A stretch of DNA of 7,831 bases from an uncultured Nocardiopsis sp. (GTDB lineage: Bacteria; Actinomycetota; Actinomycetes; Streptosporangiales; Streptosporangiaceae), in assembly GCA_937957845.1 (NCBI GenBank), contig CALGOD010000716.1:1-7831 (forward strand), in the 5' to 3' direction. Shown one piece after another: positions 1 through 6,867 of this stretch. Both the position numbers and the translations under genes were made by a program. A model generated the notes under the pieces. The model had not been told where the DNA came from. It ran no database searches and worked only from the letters and a program-made list of their open reading frames with translations. Position 1 is the first letter of the stretch, and each line of letters starts with the position of its first letter.

Positions 1-1103
1 TCCGCTCCTACGGTGAGGTCCGTCTGGAGAGGGGCCCCGGGGTGAACGGGTTCGTCGGCGCCAACGGTGAGGGCAAGACCAACCTGGTCGAGGCGATCGG
101 CTATGTCGCCACCCTCGGCAGCCACCGGGTCTCCTCCGACGCCCCGCTCGTCCGCCAGGGCGCGCCCCGCGCGATCATCCGGGCCAAGGTGGTGCGCGAC
201 GACAGGTCCATGGTGGTGGACCTGGAGCTCAACCCCGGGCGGGCCAACCGTGCCCGGATCAACCAGGCTCCCGCGGGGCGTCCCCGTGACGTCCTGGGGA
301 TTCTGCGCGTCGTACTGTTCGCCCCCGAGGACCTGGCCCTGATCAAGGGTGACCCGGGCGAGCGGCGACGTTTTCTCGACGATCTGTTGGTGGCGCGCAC
401 ACCCCGCATGGCGGGTGTGCGCTCGGACTACGACAAGGTGCTCAAGCAGCGCAACGCCCTGCTCAAATCGGCCTCCGGTCGGATGTTCGGACAGCGCTCC
501 AGACCCGACCTCGGCACGCTGGAGGTGTGGAGCGATCACCTGGCGGAGGCGGGGGCCGAGCTGTTGGCCGCCCGACTCGAGCTGGTGGAGGAACTGCGTC
601 CGAGGATCGCCCGGGCCTACGCCGGTCTGACCGACTCGGGCGGCCCCGCCGTGCCCCACTACCGGAGTGGGGCGCTCCCCGAGGGCGAACCGCCGCCGAC
701 CAGTCGTCCACTGCTCGCGGAGGCGCTGCGCGCGGCCATGGACGAGGCCCGGGAGAGGGAACTCCAGCGCGGGGTCGGCCTGGTGGGGCCCCACCGCGAC
801 GACCTCCACCTGTACCTGGGGGAGCTGCCCACCAAGGGCTACGCCAGCCAGGGCGAGTCCTGGTCCTACGCGCTCTCGCTCAAGTTGGCCGCCTTCGACC
901 TGTTGCGCTCCGACGGTGACGATCCGGTGCTCATCCTGGACGACGTGTTCGCCGAGCTCGACAGCGAACGTCGCCGCAGGCTGGTCGAACGGGTACGTGA
1001 CGCCGAGCAGGTCCTGGTGACCGCGGCGGTGGCCGAGGACATCCCCAAGGAGTTGGACGGGGTCCGGTTCAGGGTCCGCGAAGGGGGCGTCGAGCGTGAG
1101 TGA
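1..1103 (+). CDS. recF: DNA replication and repair protein RecF (5' end cut by window)
   Basis: RecF is an SMC/ABC-type ATPase that, with RecO and RecR, directs RecA onto single-stranded gaps at stalled forks in the cytoplasm. The frame is open to the window edge, and the codons from base 3 read RSYGEVRLERGPGVNGFVG. This matches RecF from about residue 12, so only some 11 N-terminal residues are missing and the GTG at 42 is internal, not the start. The window holds 366 codons, implying a full length near 377, normal for actinobacterial RecF. Seen directly: Walker A GANGEGKT (57-80), the family stretch ATLGSHRVSSDAPLVR just after it, the ABC signature region ASQGESWSYALSLKLA (about 843-890), and Walker B with D-loop, VLILDDVFAELD (about 927-962). 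The stop TGA (1101-1103) lies inside dciA, which indicates translational coupling. Upstream dnaN is expected but lies outside the window. Confidence 0.97.
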   Translation, partial: RSYGEVRLERGPGVNGFVGANGEGKTNLVEAIGYVATLGSHRVSSDAPLVRQGAPRAIIRAKVVRDDRSMVVDLELNPGRANRARINQAPAGRPRDVLGILRVVLFAPEDLALIKGDPGERRRFLDDLLVARTPRMAGVRSDYDKVLKQRNALLKSASGRMFGQRSRPDLGTLEVWSDHLAEAGAELLAARLELVEELRPRIARAYAGLTDSGGPAVPHYRSGALPEGEPPPTSRPLLAEALRAAMDEARERELQRGVGLVGPHRDDLHLYLGELPTKGYASQGESWSYALSLKLAAFDLLRSDGDDPVLILDDVFAELDSERRRRLVERVRDAEQVLVTAAVAEDIPKELDGVRFRVREGGVERE

Positions 1104-1677
1104 GGGTCGTCCACAGCCTGTGGAAAGGCTCCCCGCCTCCGGTCGCGGGATGTGGGGTGTCGACGGTTCCCCTCCACAGCCTGTGGACGAAGGCCGGCGG
1201 CCGGCCGGGCCGACCTCCTCGTCCCCCTCCTCCGTCCCGGTGTCCTCCTCCGTCGGTTCGGGGGCGGACCTGGCCCGCCAGGCGCTGGCCCGCGCCCGGG
1301 CCGAGGCCAAGGAGCGAGGAGCGGTCCCGCGCGGCGTCGGACGTTCACGTCCGCGTGGCCGGTTGCGGCCACGCAACGAACCCCAGATGTTCGGTGAGGC
1401 GGTGCGCACATGGCTGATCGAGCACGGCTGGCAGGAGCAGGTGGCCGTCGGCGGTGTGTTCGGTCGCTGGTCCGACATCGTGGGCGAGTTCAATGCGAAA
1501 AGGCTCCGTCCTGAGAGTTATTCGGACGGCGAGCTCGTCGTGGTAGCCGATTCGGCGACGATGGCGACCCAGGCGCGGACGATGGTGCGTGACCTGATGC
1601 GCCGTCTCAACCAGGAGTTGGGTGAGGGGACGGTGGTCTCCATCAAGGTCCGGGGACCGGGTTCCCGGCGGCGCTGA
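1096..1677 (+). CDS. dciA: DciA/DUF721-family DnaB helicase loader-type protein
   Basis: DUF721 proteins (DciA; Rv0004 in Mycobacterium tuberculosis) bind the replicative helicase DnaB and are thought to be the ancestral bacterial helicase loader; they act at the origin and fork. The 193-residue product has its DUF721 domain at about 97-187. It contains GWQEQVAVGGVFGRWSDIVGEF, the DGELVVVADSATMATQ strand-helix segment, and LNQELGEGTVVSIKVRGPG. The family's usual Trp in the 'ds.aWa.qL' motif is Met here. Residues 57-92 form the usual basic linker (ADLARQALARARAEAKERG, then Arg-rich). The GTG start overlaps the recF stop (GTGAGTGA) and follows AAGGGGG at 1081-1087, so it is the best choice. The first 55 residues are longer than I expect for this family, low in complexity, and contain PQPVE and PQPVD, both encoded by copies of a 15-bp palindrome. 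A start further in (GTG at 1240) is possible but has no ribosome-binding site. Confidence 0.9.
   Translation: MSEGRPQPVERLPASGRGMWGVDGSPPQPVDEGRRPAGPTSSSPSSVPVSSSVGSGADLARQALARARAEAKERGAVPRGVGRSRPRGRLRPRNEPQMFGEAVRTWLIEHGWQEQVAVGGVFGRWSDIVGEFNAKRLRPESYSDGELVVVADSATMATQARTMVRDLMRRLNQELGEGTVVSIKVRGPGSRRR
1110..1124. repeat. 15-bp palindrome, copy 1 (inverted DnaA-box-like pair)
   Basis: The sequence TCCACAGCCTGTGGA has perfect 7-bp arms around a central C. The left half extends to TCGTCCACA (1107-1115), 8 of 9 bases of the actinobacterial DnaA box TTGTCCACA. It lies in the first codons of dciA and encodes PQPVE. The DnaA-binding role is inferred from the core TCCACA and the origin-proximal location. 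Confidence 0.5.
1173..1187. repeat. 15-bp palindrome, copy 2 (inverted DnaA-box-like pair)
   Basis: This is identical to the copy at 1110 and starts 63 bp after it, about six helical turns, so both would face the same side of the DNA. Here the right half is the better box: TGTGGACGA (1182-1190) is TCGTCCACA on the other strand, 8 of 9 matches. It encodes PQPVD in the N-terminal part of dciA. Confidence 0.5.
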
Positions 1678-1712
1678 GGCGGGTCGTGCCGGCGCGTTCC
1701 GCGCCCTCTCCG

Positions 1713-1727
1713 TCCACAGCCTGTGGA
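1713..1727. repeat. 15-bp palindrome, copy 3 (inverted DnaA-box-like pair)
   Basis: This third identical copy of TCCACAGCCTGTGGA is non-coding, 35 bp after the dciA stop. Its right half continues as TGTGGATAT, giving ATATCCACA on the minus strand, 8 of 9 matches to the classical box TTATCCACA. Conservation of the 15-mer in both a coding and a non-coding context argues that the DNA sequence itself, not the peptide, is what is kept. Confidence 0.5.
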
Positions 1728-1801
1728 TATCCGCAGATCAGCGCCCGCTTCTCCGGAGGGCGAGTGCCGTGGGCGCGGCCGCCGGACGTCGACGCGTATT
1801 C

Positions 1802-1820
1802 TCACGGCGGCCCGCCGTGA
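1802..1820. repeat. Perfect 9-bp inverted repeat upstream of gyrB
   Basis: TCACGGCGG and CCGCCGTGA are exact reverse complements separated by one C (1811). As RNA this would fold as an 8-bp stem with a 3-nt loop, but no U-tract follows. As DNA it has the geometry of a dimeric-regulator operator. It lies 125 bp after the dciA stop and 321 bp before the gyrB start, so it could be a terminator for recF-dciA or an operator for gyrB. The sequence alone does not decide. Confidence 0.5.
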
Positions 1821-2125
1821 TCGGCACTCAACCGCACCGGGACTTGCTCGGAGGGCCTCCCGCGTGTAGGGGCTCGTCTCCCTCCCTGAACGGTCGTTGT
1901 GGTGCGGCACAGGGCCGCCGATGCCACTTTGTCGTACCGCGCGGGGTATCATGAAGGTGGTTCTTCAGACGCCTGTAGCCGGTACCACGCCCCCAAGAAG
2001 AGGATGGGCGGACGGGCCTGCGGCGGACGGTGATCCCCCAGGTGTCGCGGCATACCGGCCCCTTCGATCACCCCGTCACTGGTCGACCGTCGTCCGCTCG
2101 GCCGCGGACGGCAGGCGTCCCCAGC

Positions 2126-2132
2126 AGGAGGG
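2126..2132 (+). promoter_or_regulatory. gyrB ribosome-binding site fixing a TTG start
   Basis: AGGAGGG is a near-perfect anti-16S match, 9 nt before TTG at 2142. The frame is open upstream but has no ATG or GTG between 2142 and at least 2055, and the protein sequence from TTG onward aligns with the GyrB N-terminus. TTG is therefore the likely start. Confidence 0.8.
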
Positions 2133-2141
2133 TGTACCCAC

Positions 2142-4076
2142 TTGGCCTACGACGCTCGATCAATCACGGTTCTGGAGGGGCTTGAGGCGGTTCGCAAGCG
2201 CCCCGGAATGTACATCGGTTCCACCGCGGAGCGGGGCCTGCACCACCTGGTCTACGAGGTGGTCGACAACTCGGTCGACGAAGCACTGGCAGGACACGCC
2301 AGCGCCATCGAGGTGACCCTGCTGGCCGACGGCGGGGTGTGCGTGGCCGACAACGGCCGCGGTATCCCCACCGACCTCCATCCTGTGGAGAAACGCCCCG
2401 CCGTCGAGGTCGTGCTCACCACGCTGCACGCGGGCGGCAAGTTCGACGGTAAGTCCTACGCCGTCTCCGGCGGTCTGCACGGCGTGGGAGTCTCGGTCGT
2501 CAACGCCCTGTCCTCCGCCCTGGACGTGGAGATCCGCCGCGAGGGGCACGTGTGGCGCCAGCACTACGAGATGACCGTGCCGGGGAGCCTGGTCCAGGGT
2601 GAGGAGACCGAGGAGACCGGTACCCAGATCACCTTCTGGCCGGACGAGGACATCTTCGAGACGACGGTGTTCACGTTCGAGACCCTGGCTCGACGCATGC
2701 AGGAGATGGCCTTCCTCAACAAGGGGCTGTCCATCACCATCCGCGACGAGCGGCCCGAGTTCACCGACGGCGGCCCGACGGTCAACACCTTCCACTACCA
2801 GGAGGGTCTGTCCGACTTCGTCCGGCACATCAACACCAAGAAGGAGCCGGCGCACGCCTCGATCATCTCCTTCGAGGAGGAGGGCGAGGGCATCGCGGTC
2901 GAGGTCGCGATGCAGTGGAACCAGTCCTACACCTCGTCGGTGCACACCTTCGCCAACACCATCAACACGGCGGAGGGCGGCACCCACGAGGAGGGTTTCC
3001 GCGCCGCGTTGACCACCCTGGTCAACCGGTACGCGCGGGACCAGAAGCTGCTGAGGGAGAAGGACGACAACCTCACCGGCGACGACATCCGTGAGGGCCT
3101 CACCGCGATCATCTCGGTCAAGCTGGCCGATCCGCAGTTCGAAGGCCAGACCAAGACCAAACTGGGCAACACCGAGGCCAAGTCCTTCGTCCAGAGGGTC
3201 ACCAACGAGCACCTGCGCGACTGGTTCGAGCGCAACCCCGGAGAGGCCAAGGACATCGTGTCCAAGGCCAGCCAGGCGGCGCGCGCCCGCATCGCGGCCC
3301 GCCAGGCGCGCGACCTCACCCGACGCAAGACCCTGTTGGAGTCCACCTCCCTGCCCGGCAAGTTGTCCGACTGCCAGTCGACCAACCCGGAGGAGTGCGA
3401 GGTCTACATCGTCGAGGGCGACTCCGCCGGCGGATCCGCCAAGGGCGGACGCGACCCCCACCACCAGGCGATCCTGCCCATCCGCGGCAAGATCCTGAAC
3501 GTGGAGAAGGCCCGGATCGACCGCATCCTCAAGAACGCCGAGGTGCAGGCGATCATCACCGCCCTGGGCACCGGCATCCACGAGGACTTCGACCTCGACA
3601 AACTGCGCTACCACAAGATCATCCTCATGGCCGACGCCGACGTCGACGGCCAGCACATCCGCACGCTGCTGCTCACGTTGCTCTTCCGCTTCATGAAACC
3701 GCTGGTCGAGGCCGGCCACGTGTACCTGGCGCAGCCTCCTCTGTACAAGATCAAGTGGGACCAGCGCGGTACCGAAGCCGACTACGCCTTCTCCGACGCC
3801 GAGCGCGACCGGGTCATCGAGGCCGGTATCGCCGCCGGCAGGAGGGACCCCAGGCCGCGCGACATGGTCCAGCGATTCAAGGGTCTGGGCGAGATGAACG
3901 CCAGCGAGCTGTGGGACACCACGATGGACCCCGCACGGCGGGTGCTGCTCCAGGTCAGCCTGGAGGACGCCGCGCAGGCGGACGAGATGTTCAGTGTGCT
4001 CATGGGCGAGGACGTCGAGTCGCGTCGTTCCTTCATTCAGAGGAACGCCAAGGACGTCCGCTTCCTGGACATCTAG
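2142..4076 (+). CDS. gyrB: DNA gyrase subunit B (ATPase/Toprim subunit)
   Basis: GyrB is the ATP-hydrolysing subunit of gyrase (GyrA2GyrB2), which puts negative supercoils into DNA. The product has 644 residues, the short form without the extra Toprim insert of proteobacterial GyrB. GHKL ATPase domain: catalytic Glu39 and Asn43 in YEVVDNSVDEALAG, DNGRGIP at 70-76, ATP-lid GLHGVG at 111-116. Transducer: QTKTKLGN with Gln336 and Lys338. Toprim: EGDSAGGSAKGGRD with Glu425, then MADADVDG with Asp498, Asp500 and Asp502 for metal binding. C-terminal tail: QRFKGLGEMNASELWDTTMDP, ending AKDVRFLDI. The E. coli coumarin contacts Arg76 and Arg136 are kept as Arg73 and Arg133. E. coli Asp426 is Asp427, and Lys447 is Arg448, as in other actinobacteria. 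It has a TTG start with strong AGGAGGG and no N-terminal extension of the Streptomyces type. gyrA follows after 76 bp. No intein. Confidence 0.99.
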   Translation: MAYDARSITVLEGLEAVRKRPGMYIGSTAERGLHHLVYEVVDNSVDEALAGHASAIEVTLLADGGVCVADNGRGIPTDLHPVEKRPAVEVVLTTLHAGGKFDGKSYAVSGGLHGVGVSVVNALSSALDVEIRREGHVWRQHYEMTVPGSLVQGEETEETGTQITFWPDEDIFETTVFTFETLARRMQEMAFLNKGLSITIRDERPEFTDGGPTVNTFHYQEGLSDFVRHINTKKEPAHASIISFEEEGEGIAVEVAMQWNQSYTSSVHTFANTINTAEGGTHEEGFRAALTTLVNRYARDQKLLREKDDNLTGDDIREGLTAIISVKLADPQFEGQTKTKLGNTEAKSFVQRVTNEHLRDWFERNPGEAKDIVSKASQAARARIAARQARDLTRRKTLLESTSLPGKLSDCQSTNPEECEVYIVEGDSAGGSAKGGRDPHHQAILPIRGKILNVEKARIDRILKNAEVQAIITALGTGIHEDFDLDKLRYHKIILMADADVDGQHIRTLLLTLLFRFMKPLVEAGHVYLAQPPLYKIKWDQRGTEADYAFSDAERDRVIEAGIAAGRRDPRPRDMVQRFKGLGEMNASELWDTTMDPARRVLLQVSLEDAAQADEMFSVLMGEDVESRRSFIQRNAKDVRFLDI

Positions 4077-4086
4077 GGAATCCCGT

Positions 4087-4108
4087 GTCCGGGGCGACCG
4101 CCCCGGAC
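4087..4108 (+). promoter_or_regulatory. Hairpin in the gyrB-gyrA spacer
   Basis: GTCCGGGGC (4087-4095) and GCCCCGGAC (4100-4108) form a perfect 9-bp GC-rich stem with a GACC loop, starting 11 bases after the gyrB stop. No U-tract follows directly; the next bases are mixed, then AAGCTTTATA and the gyrA ribosome-binding site. It could be a partial terminator that sets the gyrB:gyrA ratio, or a stabilising or processing stem in a gyrBA mRNA. The fold is clear; the role is inferred. Confidence 0.5.
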
Positions 4109-4152
4109 GGTGGACCACGCTCAAGCAAGCTTTATAGAAGGGATCGACATCC

Positions 4153-6759
4153 GTGACGGATGCGAACAACCCGGACGTCCCTGAGGGTTCTGAGGGAGTG
4201 GACTCCTCTGTGGAGGCCCCCGTGCGGCCCGCCGACCGGATCGAACCGATCGACATCCAGGTCGAGATGCAGCGTAGCTACCTCGACTACGCGATGTCGG
4301 TCATCGTCGGCCGGGCCCTGCCCGACGTGCGAGACGGCCTCAAACCGGTTCACCAACGCGTGCTCTACGCGATGTACGACGGCGGCTACCGCCCCGATCG
4401 CGGGTACTTCAAGTGCGCCCGCGTCGTCGGCGACGTGATGGGCAACTACCACCCGCACGGCGACAGCGCCATCTACGACACCCTGGTGCGCCTGGCCCAG
4501 TGGTGGTCCATGCGGATGCCCCTGGTGGACCCCAACGGCAACTTCGGCTCCCCGGGCAACGACCCCGCAGCGGCCATGCGCTACACCGAGTGCAAGCTCG
4601 CTCCGTTGGCCATGGAGATGCTCAGGGACATCGACAAGGAGACCGTCGACTTCCGTCCCAACTACGACGGTCGCTCCTCCGAGCCCGTGGTACTGCCCGC
4701 CCGTTTCCCGAACCTGCTGGTCAACGGCTCCTCGGGTATCGCGGTCGGCATGGCCACCAACATCCCGCCGCACAATCTGCGCGAGGTGGCCGACGGCGTC
4801 AACTGGTTCCTGGAGAACCCCCAGGCCGAGGACGAGGAGCTGCTCGACGCGCTCATCGAGCGGATCAAGGGCCCGGACTTCCCCACGCGCGGACTCATCG
4901 TCGGCAAGCGCGGTATCGAGGAGGCCTACCGGACCGGGCGCGGCTCCATCACCATGCGCGCCGTGGTCGAGGTCGAGGAGGACCCGCGCGGACGCCAGAC
5001 CCTGGTCATCACGGAGCTGCCCTACCAGGTCAACCCGGACAACCTCGCGCTCAAGATCGCCGACCTGGTCAAGGACGGCAAGGTCACCGGCATCGCCGAC
5101 GTGCGCGACGAGAGCAGCGGTCGGACCGGTCAGCGCCTGGTCATCGTGCTCAAGCGCGACGCCGTGGCCAAGGTCGTGCTGAACAACCTCTACAAGCACA
5201 CCCAGCTCCAGGAGACCTTCGGCGCCAACATGCTCGCGCTGGTCGACGGGGTTCCGCGGACCCTGCGCCTGGACCAGATGATCCGACACTGGGTCAAGCA
5301 CCAGGTCGAGGTCATCGTCCGACGCACCCGGTACCTGCTGCGCAAGGCCGAGGAGCGGGCGCACATCCTGCGCGCCCTGCTGCGGGCCATGGACCGCATC
5401 GACGAGGTCATCGACCTCATCCGCGCCAGCGCCTCCGCGGACGAGGCGCGCACCGGCCTGATGAGCCTGCTGGAGATCGACGACGTCCAGGCCCGCGCCA
5501 TCCTGGACATGCAGCTGCGCAAGCTGGCCGCACTGGAGCGCAACCAGCTCACCTCCGAGTACGACGAGCTGATGGCGCAGATCGCCGACTACAACGACAT
5601 CCTCTCCTCGGACGAGCGTCAGCGGAGCATCATCCGCGAGGAGCTCGGCGAGATCGTGGAGAAGTACGGCGACGAGCGACGCACCCACATCGTCCCCTTC
5701 GAGGGGGACATGCGCATGGAGGACTTCATCGCGGAGGAGGACGTGGTCGTCACGATCTCCCGCGGTGGGTACGCCAAGCGCACGCGTATCGACAACTACC
5801 GCGCCCAGAAGCGCGGAGGCAAGGGTGTGCGCGGCGCCCAGCTCAAGCAGGACGACATCGTCCAGCACTTCTTCGTCACCACCACCCACCACTGGATCCT
5901 GTGCTTCACCAACCAGGGCCGGGTGTACCGCACGAAGGCCTACGAGCTGCCGGAGGCGGCCCGCGACGCCCGCGGCCAGCACGTGGCGAACCTGCTCCCG
6001 TTCCAGCCGGGCGAGGAGATCGCGCAGATCATGGCGCTGCGCGACTACGAGGCCGCGCCGTACCTGGTGCTCGCCACCCGCGAGGGCCTGGTCAAGAAGT
6101 CCCGACTGGAGGACTTCGACTCCGCACGCTCCGCGGGCATCATCGCGATCAACCTGCGGGAGGGCGACGAGCTCATCGCCGCGCGTCTGGTCTTCCCCGA
6201 CGACGACCTGCTGCTGATCTCCAGCGACGCCCAGGCGATCCGCTTCCCGGCCTCCGACGAGTCGCTGCGTCCGATGGGACGCGCCACCAGCGGTGTGATC
6301 GGGATGCGCTTCCTGGAAGGCGACTATCTGCTGAGCATGGACGTCATCCGGCCCGGGGACGGTTCCACGGACGTGCTGGTGGCCACGGAGAACGGCTACG
6401 CCAAGCGCACCCCCGCCGAGCAGTACCCGGTGCAGAACCGGGGCGGCAAGGGCGTCCTGACGGCCAAGGTGGTGGAGGCACGGGGCAAGCTCGTGGGCGC
6501 CATGATGGTCGACCCCGAGGTGGACGAGATCTTCGCGATCACCTCCGCCGGTGGGGTCATCCGCACCGGCGCCGCCGAGATCAAGCAGTCCGGACGCACC
6601 ACCATGGGCGTGCGCCTGATGAACCTGGACAACGGCAACAAGATCGTGGCCGTGGCGCGTAACGCCGAGGCCGCCGAGGAGGACGCCGTCGACGCCGAGG
6701 AGGACTCCGGCGACACGGTCGAGGACATCGTCGCCGAGGAAGGCAACCCGCAGGCCTAG
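4153..6759 (+). CDS. gyrA: DNA gyrase subunit A (DNA cleavage/wrapping subunit)
   Basis: GyrA cuts and rejoins DNA through a tyrosyl phosphodiester link and wraps DNA with its C-terminal domain. The product has 868 residues; GTG start 9 nt after AAGGGA (4138-4143). Breakage-reunion domain: DYAMSVIVGRALPDVRDGLKPVHQR (45-69), HPHGDSAIYD (100-109), NFGSPGNDPAAAMRYTE with Arg143 and catalytic Tyr144. The quinolone positions equal to E. coli Ser83 and Asp87 are Ser105 and Asp109, so no classical resistance change; mycobacteria have Ala at the first position, so this gyrase should be more quinolone sensitive. Coiled-coil gate at about 389-511. The C-terminal beta-pinwheel begins with the GyrA-box QKRGGKG (552-558), with a degenerate second copy NRGGKGV (762-768). 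The tail 837-868 has 13 acidic and no basic residues, like tails that tune wrapping in other GyrA proteins. Acts with GyrB from the adjacent gene. No intein. Confidence 0.99.
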   Translation: MTDANNPDVPEGSEGVDSSVEAPVRPADRIEPIDIQVEMQRSYLDYAMSVIVGRALPDVRDGLKPVHQRVLYAMYDGGYRPDRGYFKCARVVGDVMGNYHPHGDSAIYDTLVRLAQWWSMRMPLVDPNGNFGSPGNDPAAAMRYTECKLAPLAMEMLRDIDKETVDFRPNYDGRSSEPVVLPARFPNLLVNGSSGIAVGMATNIPPHNLREVADGVNWFLENPQAEDEELLDALIERIKGPDFPTRGLIVGKRGIEEAYRTGRGSITMRAVVEVEEDPRGRQTLVITELPYQVNPDNLALKIADLVKDGKVTGIADVRDESSGRTGQRLVIVLKRDAVAKVVLNNLYKHTQLQETFGANMLALVDGVPRTLRLDQMIRHWVKHQVEVIVRRTRYLLRKAEERAHILRALLRAMDRIDEVIDLIRASASADEARTGLMSLLEIDDVQARAILDMQLRKLAALERNQLTSEYDELMAQIADYNDILSSDERQRSIIREELGEIVEKYGDERRTHIVPFEGDMRMEDFIAEEDVVVTISRGGYAKRTRIDNYRAQKRGGKGVRGAQLKQDDIVQHFFVTTTHHWILCFTNQGRVYRTKAYELPEAARDARGQHVANLLPFQPGEEIAQIMALRDYEAAPYLVLATREGLVKKSRLEDFDSARSAGIIAINLREGDELIAARLVFPDDDLLLISSDAQAIRFPASDESLRPMGRATSGVIGMRFLEGDYLLSMDVIRPGDGSTDVLVATENGYAKRTPAEQYPVQNRGGKGVLTAKVVEARGKLVGAMMVDPEVDEIFAITSAGGVIRTGAAEIKQSGRTTMGVRLMNLDNGNKIVAVARNAEAAEEDAVDAEEDSGDTVEDIVAEEGNPQA

Positions 6760-6782
6760 ACTGCGCGTTAAGCCCCATAAGG

Positions 6783-6815
6783 GACGCGGGGTCCGGACGA
6801 ACCGGACCCCGCGTC
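6783..6815 (+). terminator. Strong hairpin after gyrA, probable terminator
   Basis: GACGCGGGGTCCGG (6783-6796) and CCGGACCCCGCGTC (6802-6815) form a perfect 14-bp stem closed by an ACGAA loop, 23 bases after the gyrA stop. There is no U-tract, which is common for stable GC-rich terminator hairpins in high-GC actinobacteria. It most likely ends the gyrBA transcript and separates it from the membrane-protein gene downstream. Confidence 0.75.
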
Positions 6816-6867
6816 ACCGGTAGCGCCAATTACCCGCCCTCAAGGAAAGTCCAGCGGTAACGTTTCT

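Larger units (their letters stand above)
1678..2141. other. 464-bp gene-free region, dciA-gyrB leader
   Basis: No ORF here has both a credible ribosome-binding site and recognisable protein sequence. Seen: palindrome copy 3 (1713-1727), a perfect 9-bp inverted repeat (1802-1820), and the strong gyrB ribosome-binding site at the end. The gyrB promoter probably lies here. The best -10-like match is TATCAT (1947-1952), fitting the actinobacterial TAnnnT pattern, but no good -35 sits 16-18 bp upstream (TTGTCG at 1929 is only 12 bp away), so I do not call it as a separate feature. If used, it would give a gyrB leader of about 180 nt. In Streptomyces and mycobacteria gyrB expression rises when DNA relaxes; similar control here is an inference only. 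Confidence 0.6.

Noticed and set aside
1897..2316. 139-codon + frame spanning the gyrB start
   Set aside because: It runs out of frame into conserved gyrB, has no ribosome-binding site at its starts, and its product resembles nothing I recognise.
2384..2392. Single DnaA-box-like TGTGGAGAA in gyrB
   Set aside because: It lies in conserved coding sequence (HPVEKR), is not part of a palindrome, and isolated 8 of 9 matches are expected by chance.
2142..4076. Possible coumarin-resistant GyrB
   Set aside because: The Thr before FWPD looked like a change at the novobiocin-contacting arginine, but counting shows E. coli Arg136 corresponds to Arg133 (in IRREG), which is kept, as is Arg76 (Arg73). 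No resistance signature.
2160..4256. 698-codon open frame on the minus strand opposite gyrB
   Set aside because: It is an antisense shadow produced by GC-rich codon bias; the sequence is Val/Leu/Gly/Asp-rich with no family resemblance, while the + strand encodes an unmistakable GyrB.
4453..4480. Possible quinolone-resistance change in GyrA
   Set aside because: HPHGDSAIYD keeps Ser105 and Asp109 at the two main resistance positions, so this is a wild-type pattern.
4132..5982. 616-codon minus-strand frame and 749-codon +2 frame over gyrA
   Set aside because: Both overlap gyrA completely and show the repetitive composition (Val/Leu/Asp/His or Arg/Pro/Gly) of out-of-frame high-GC reading; neither has a recognisable domain.
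4153..6759. Intein in GyrA as in some mycobacteria
   Set aside because: The sequence is continuous across the Tyr144 insertion region and the length (868 residues) is normal.
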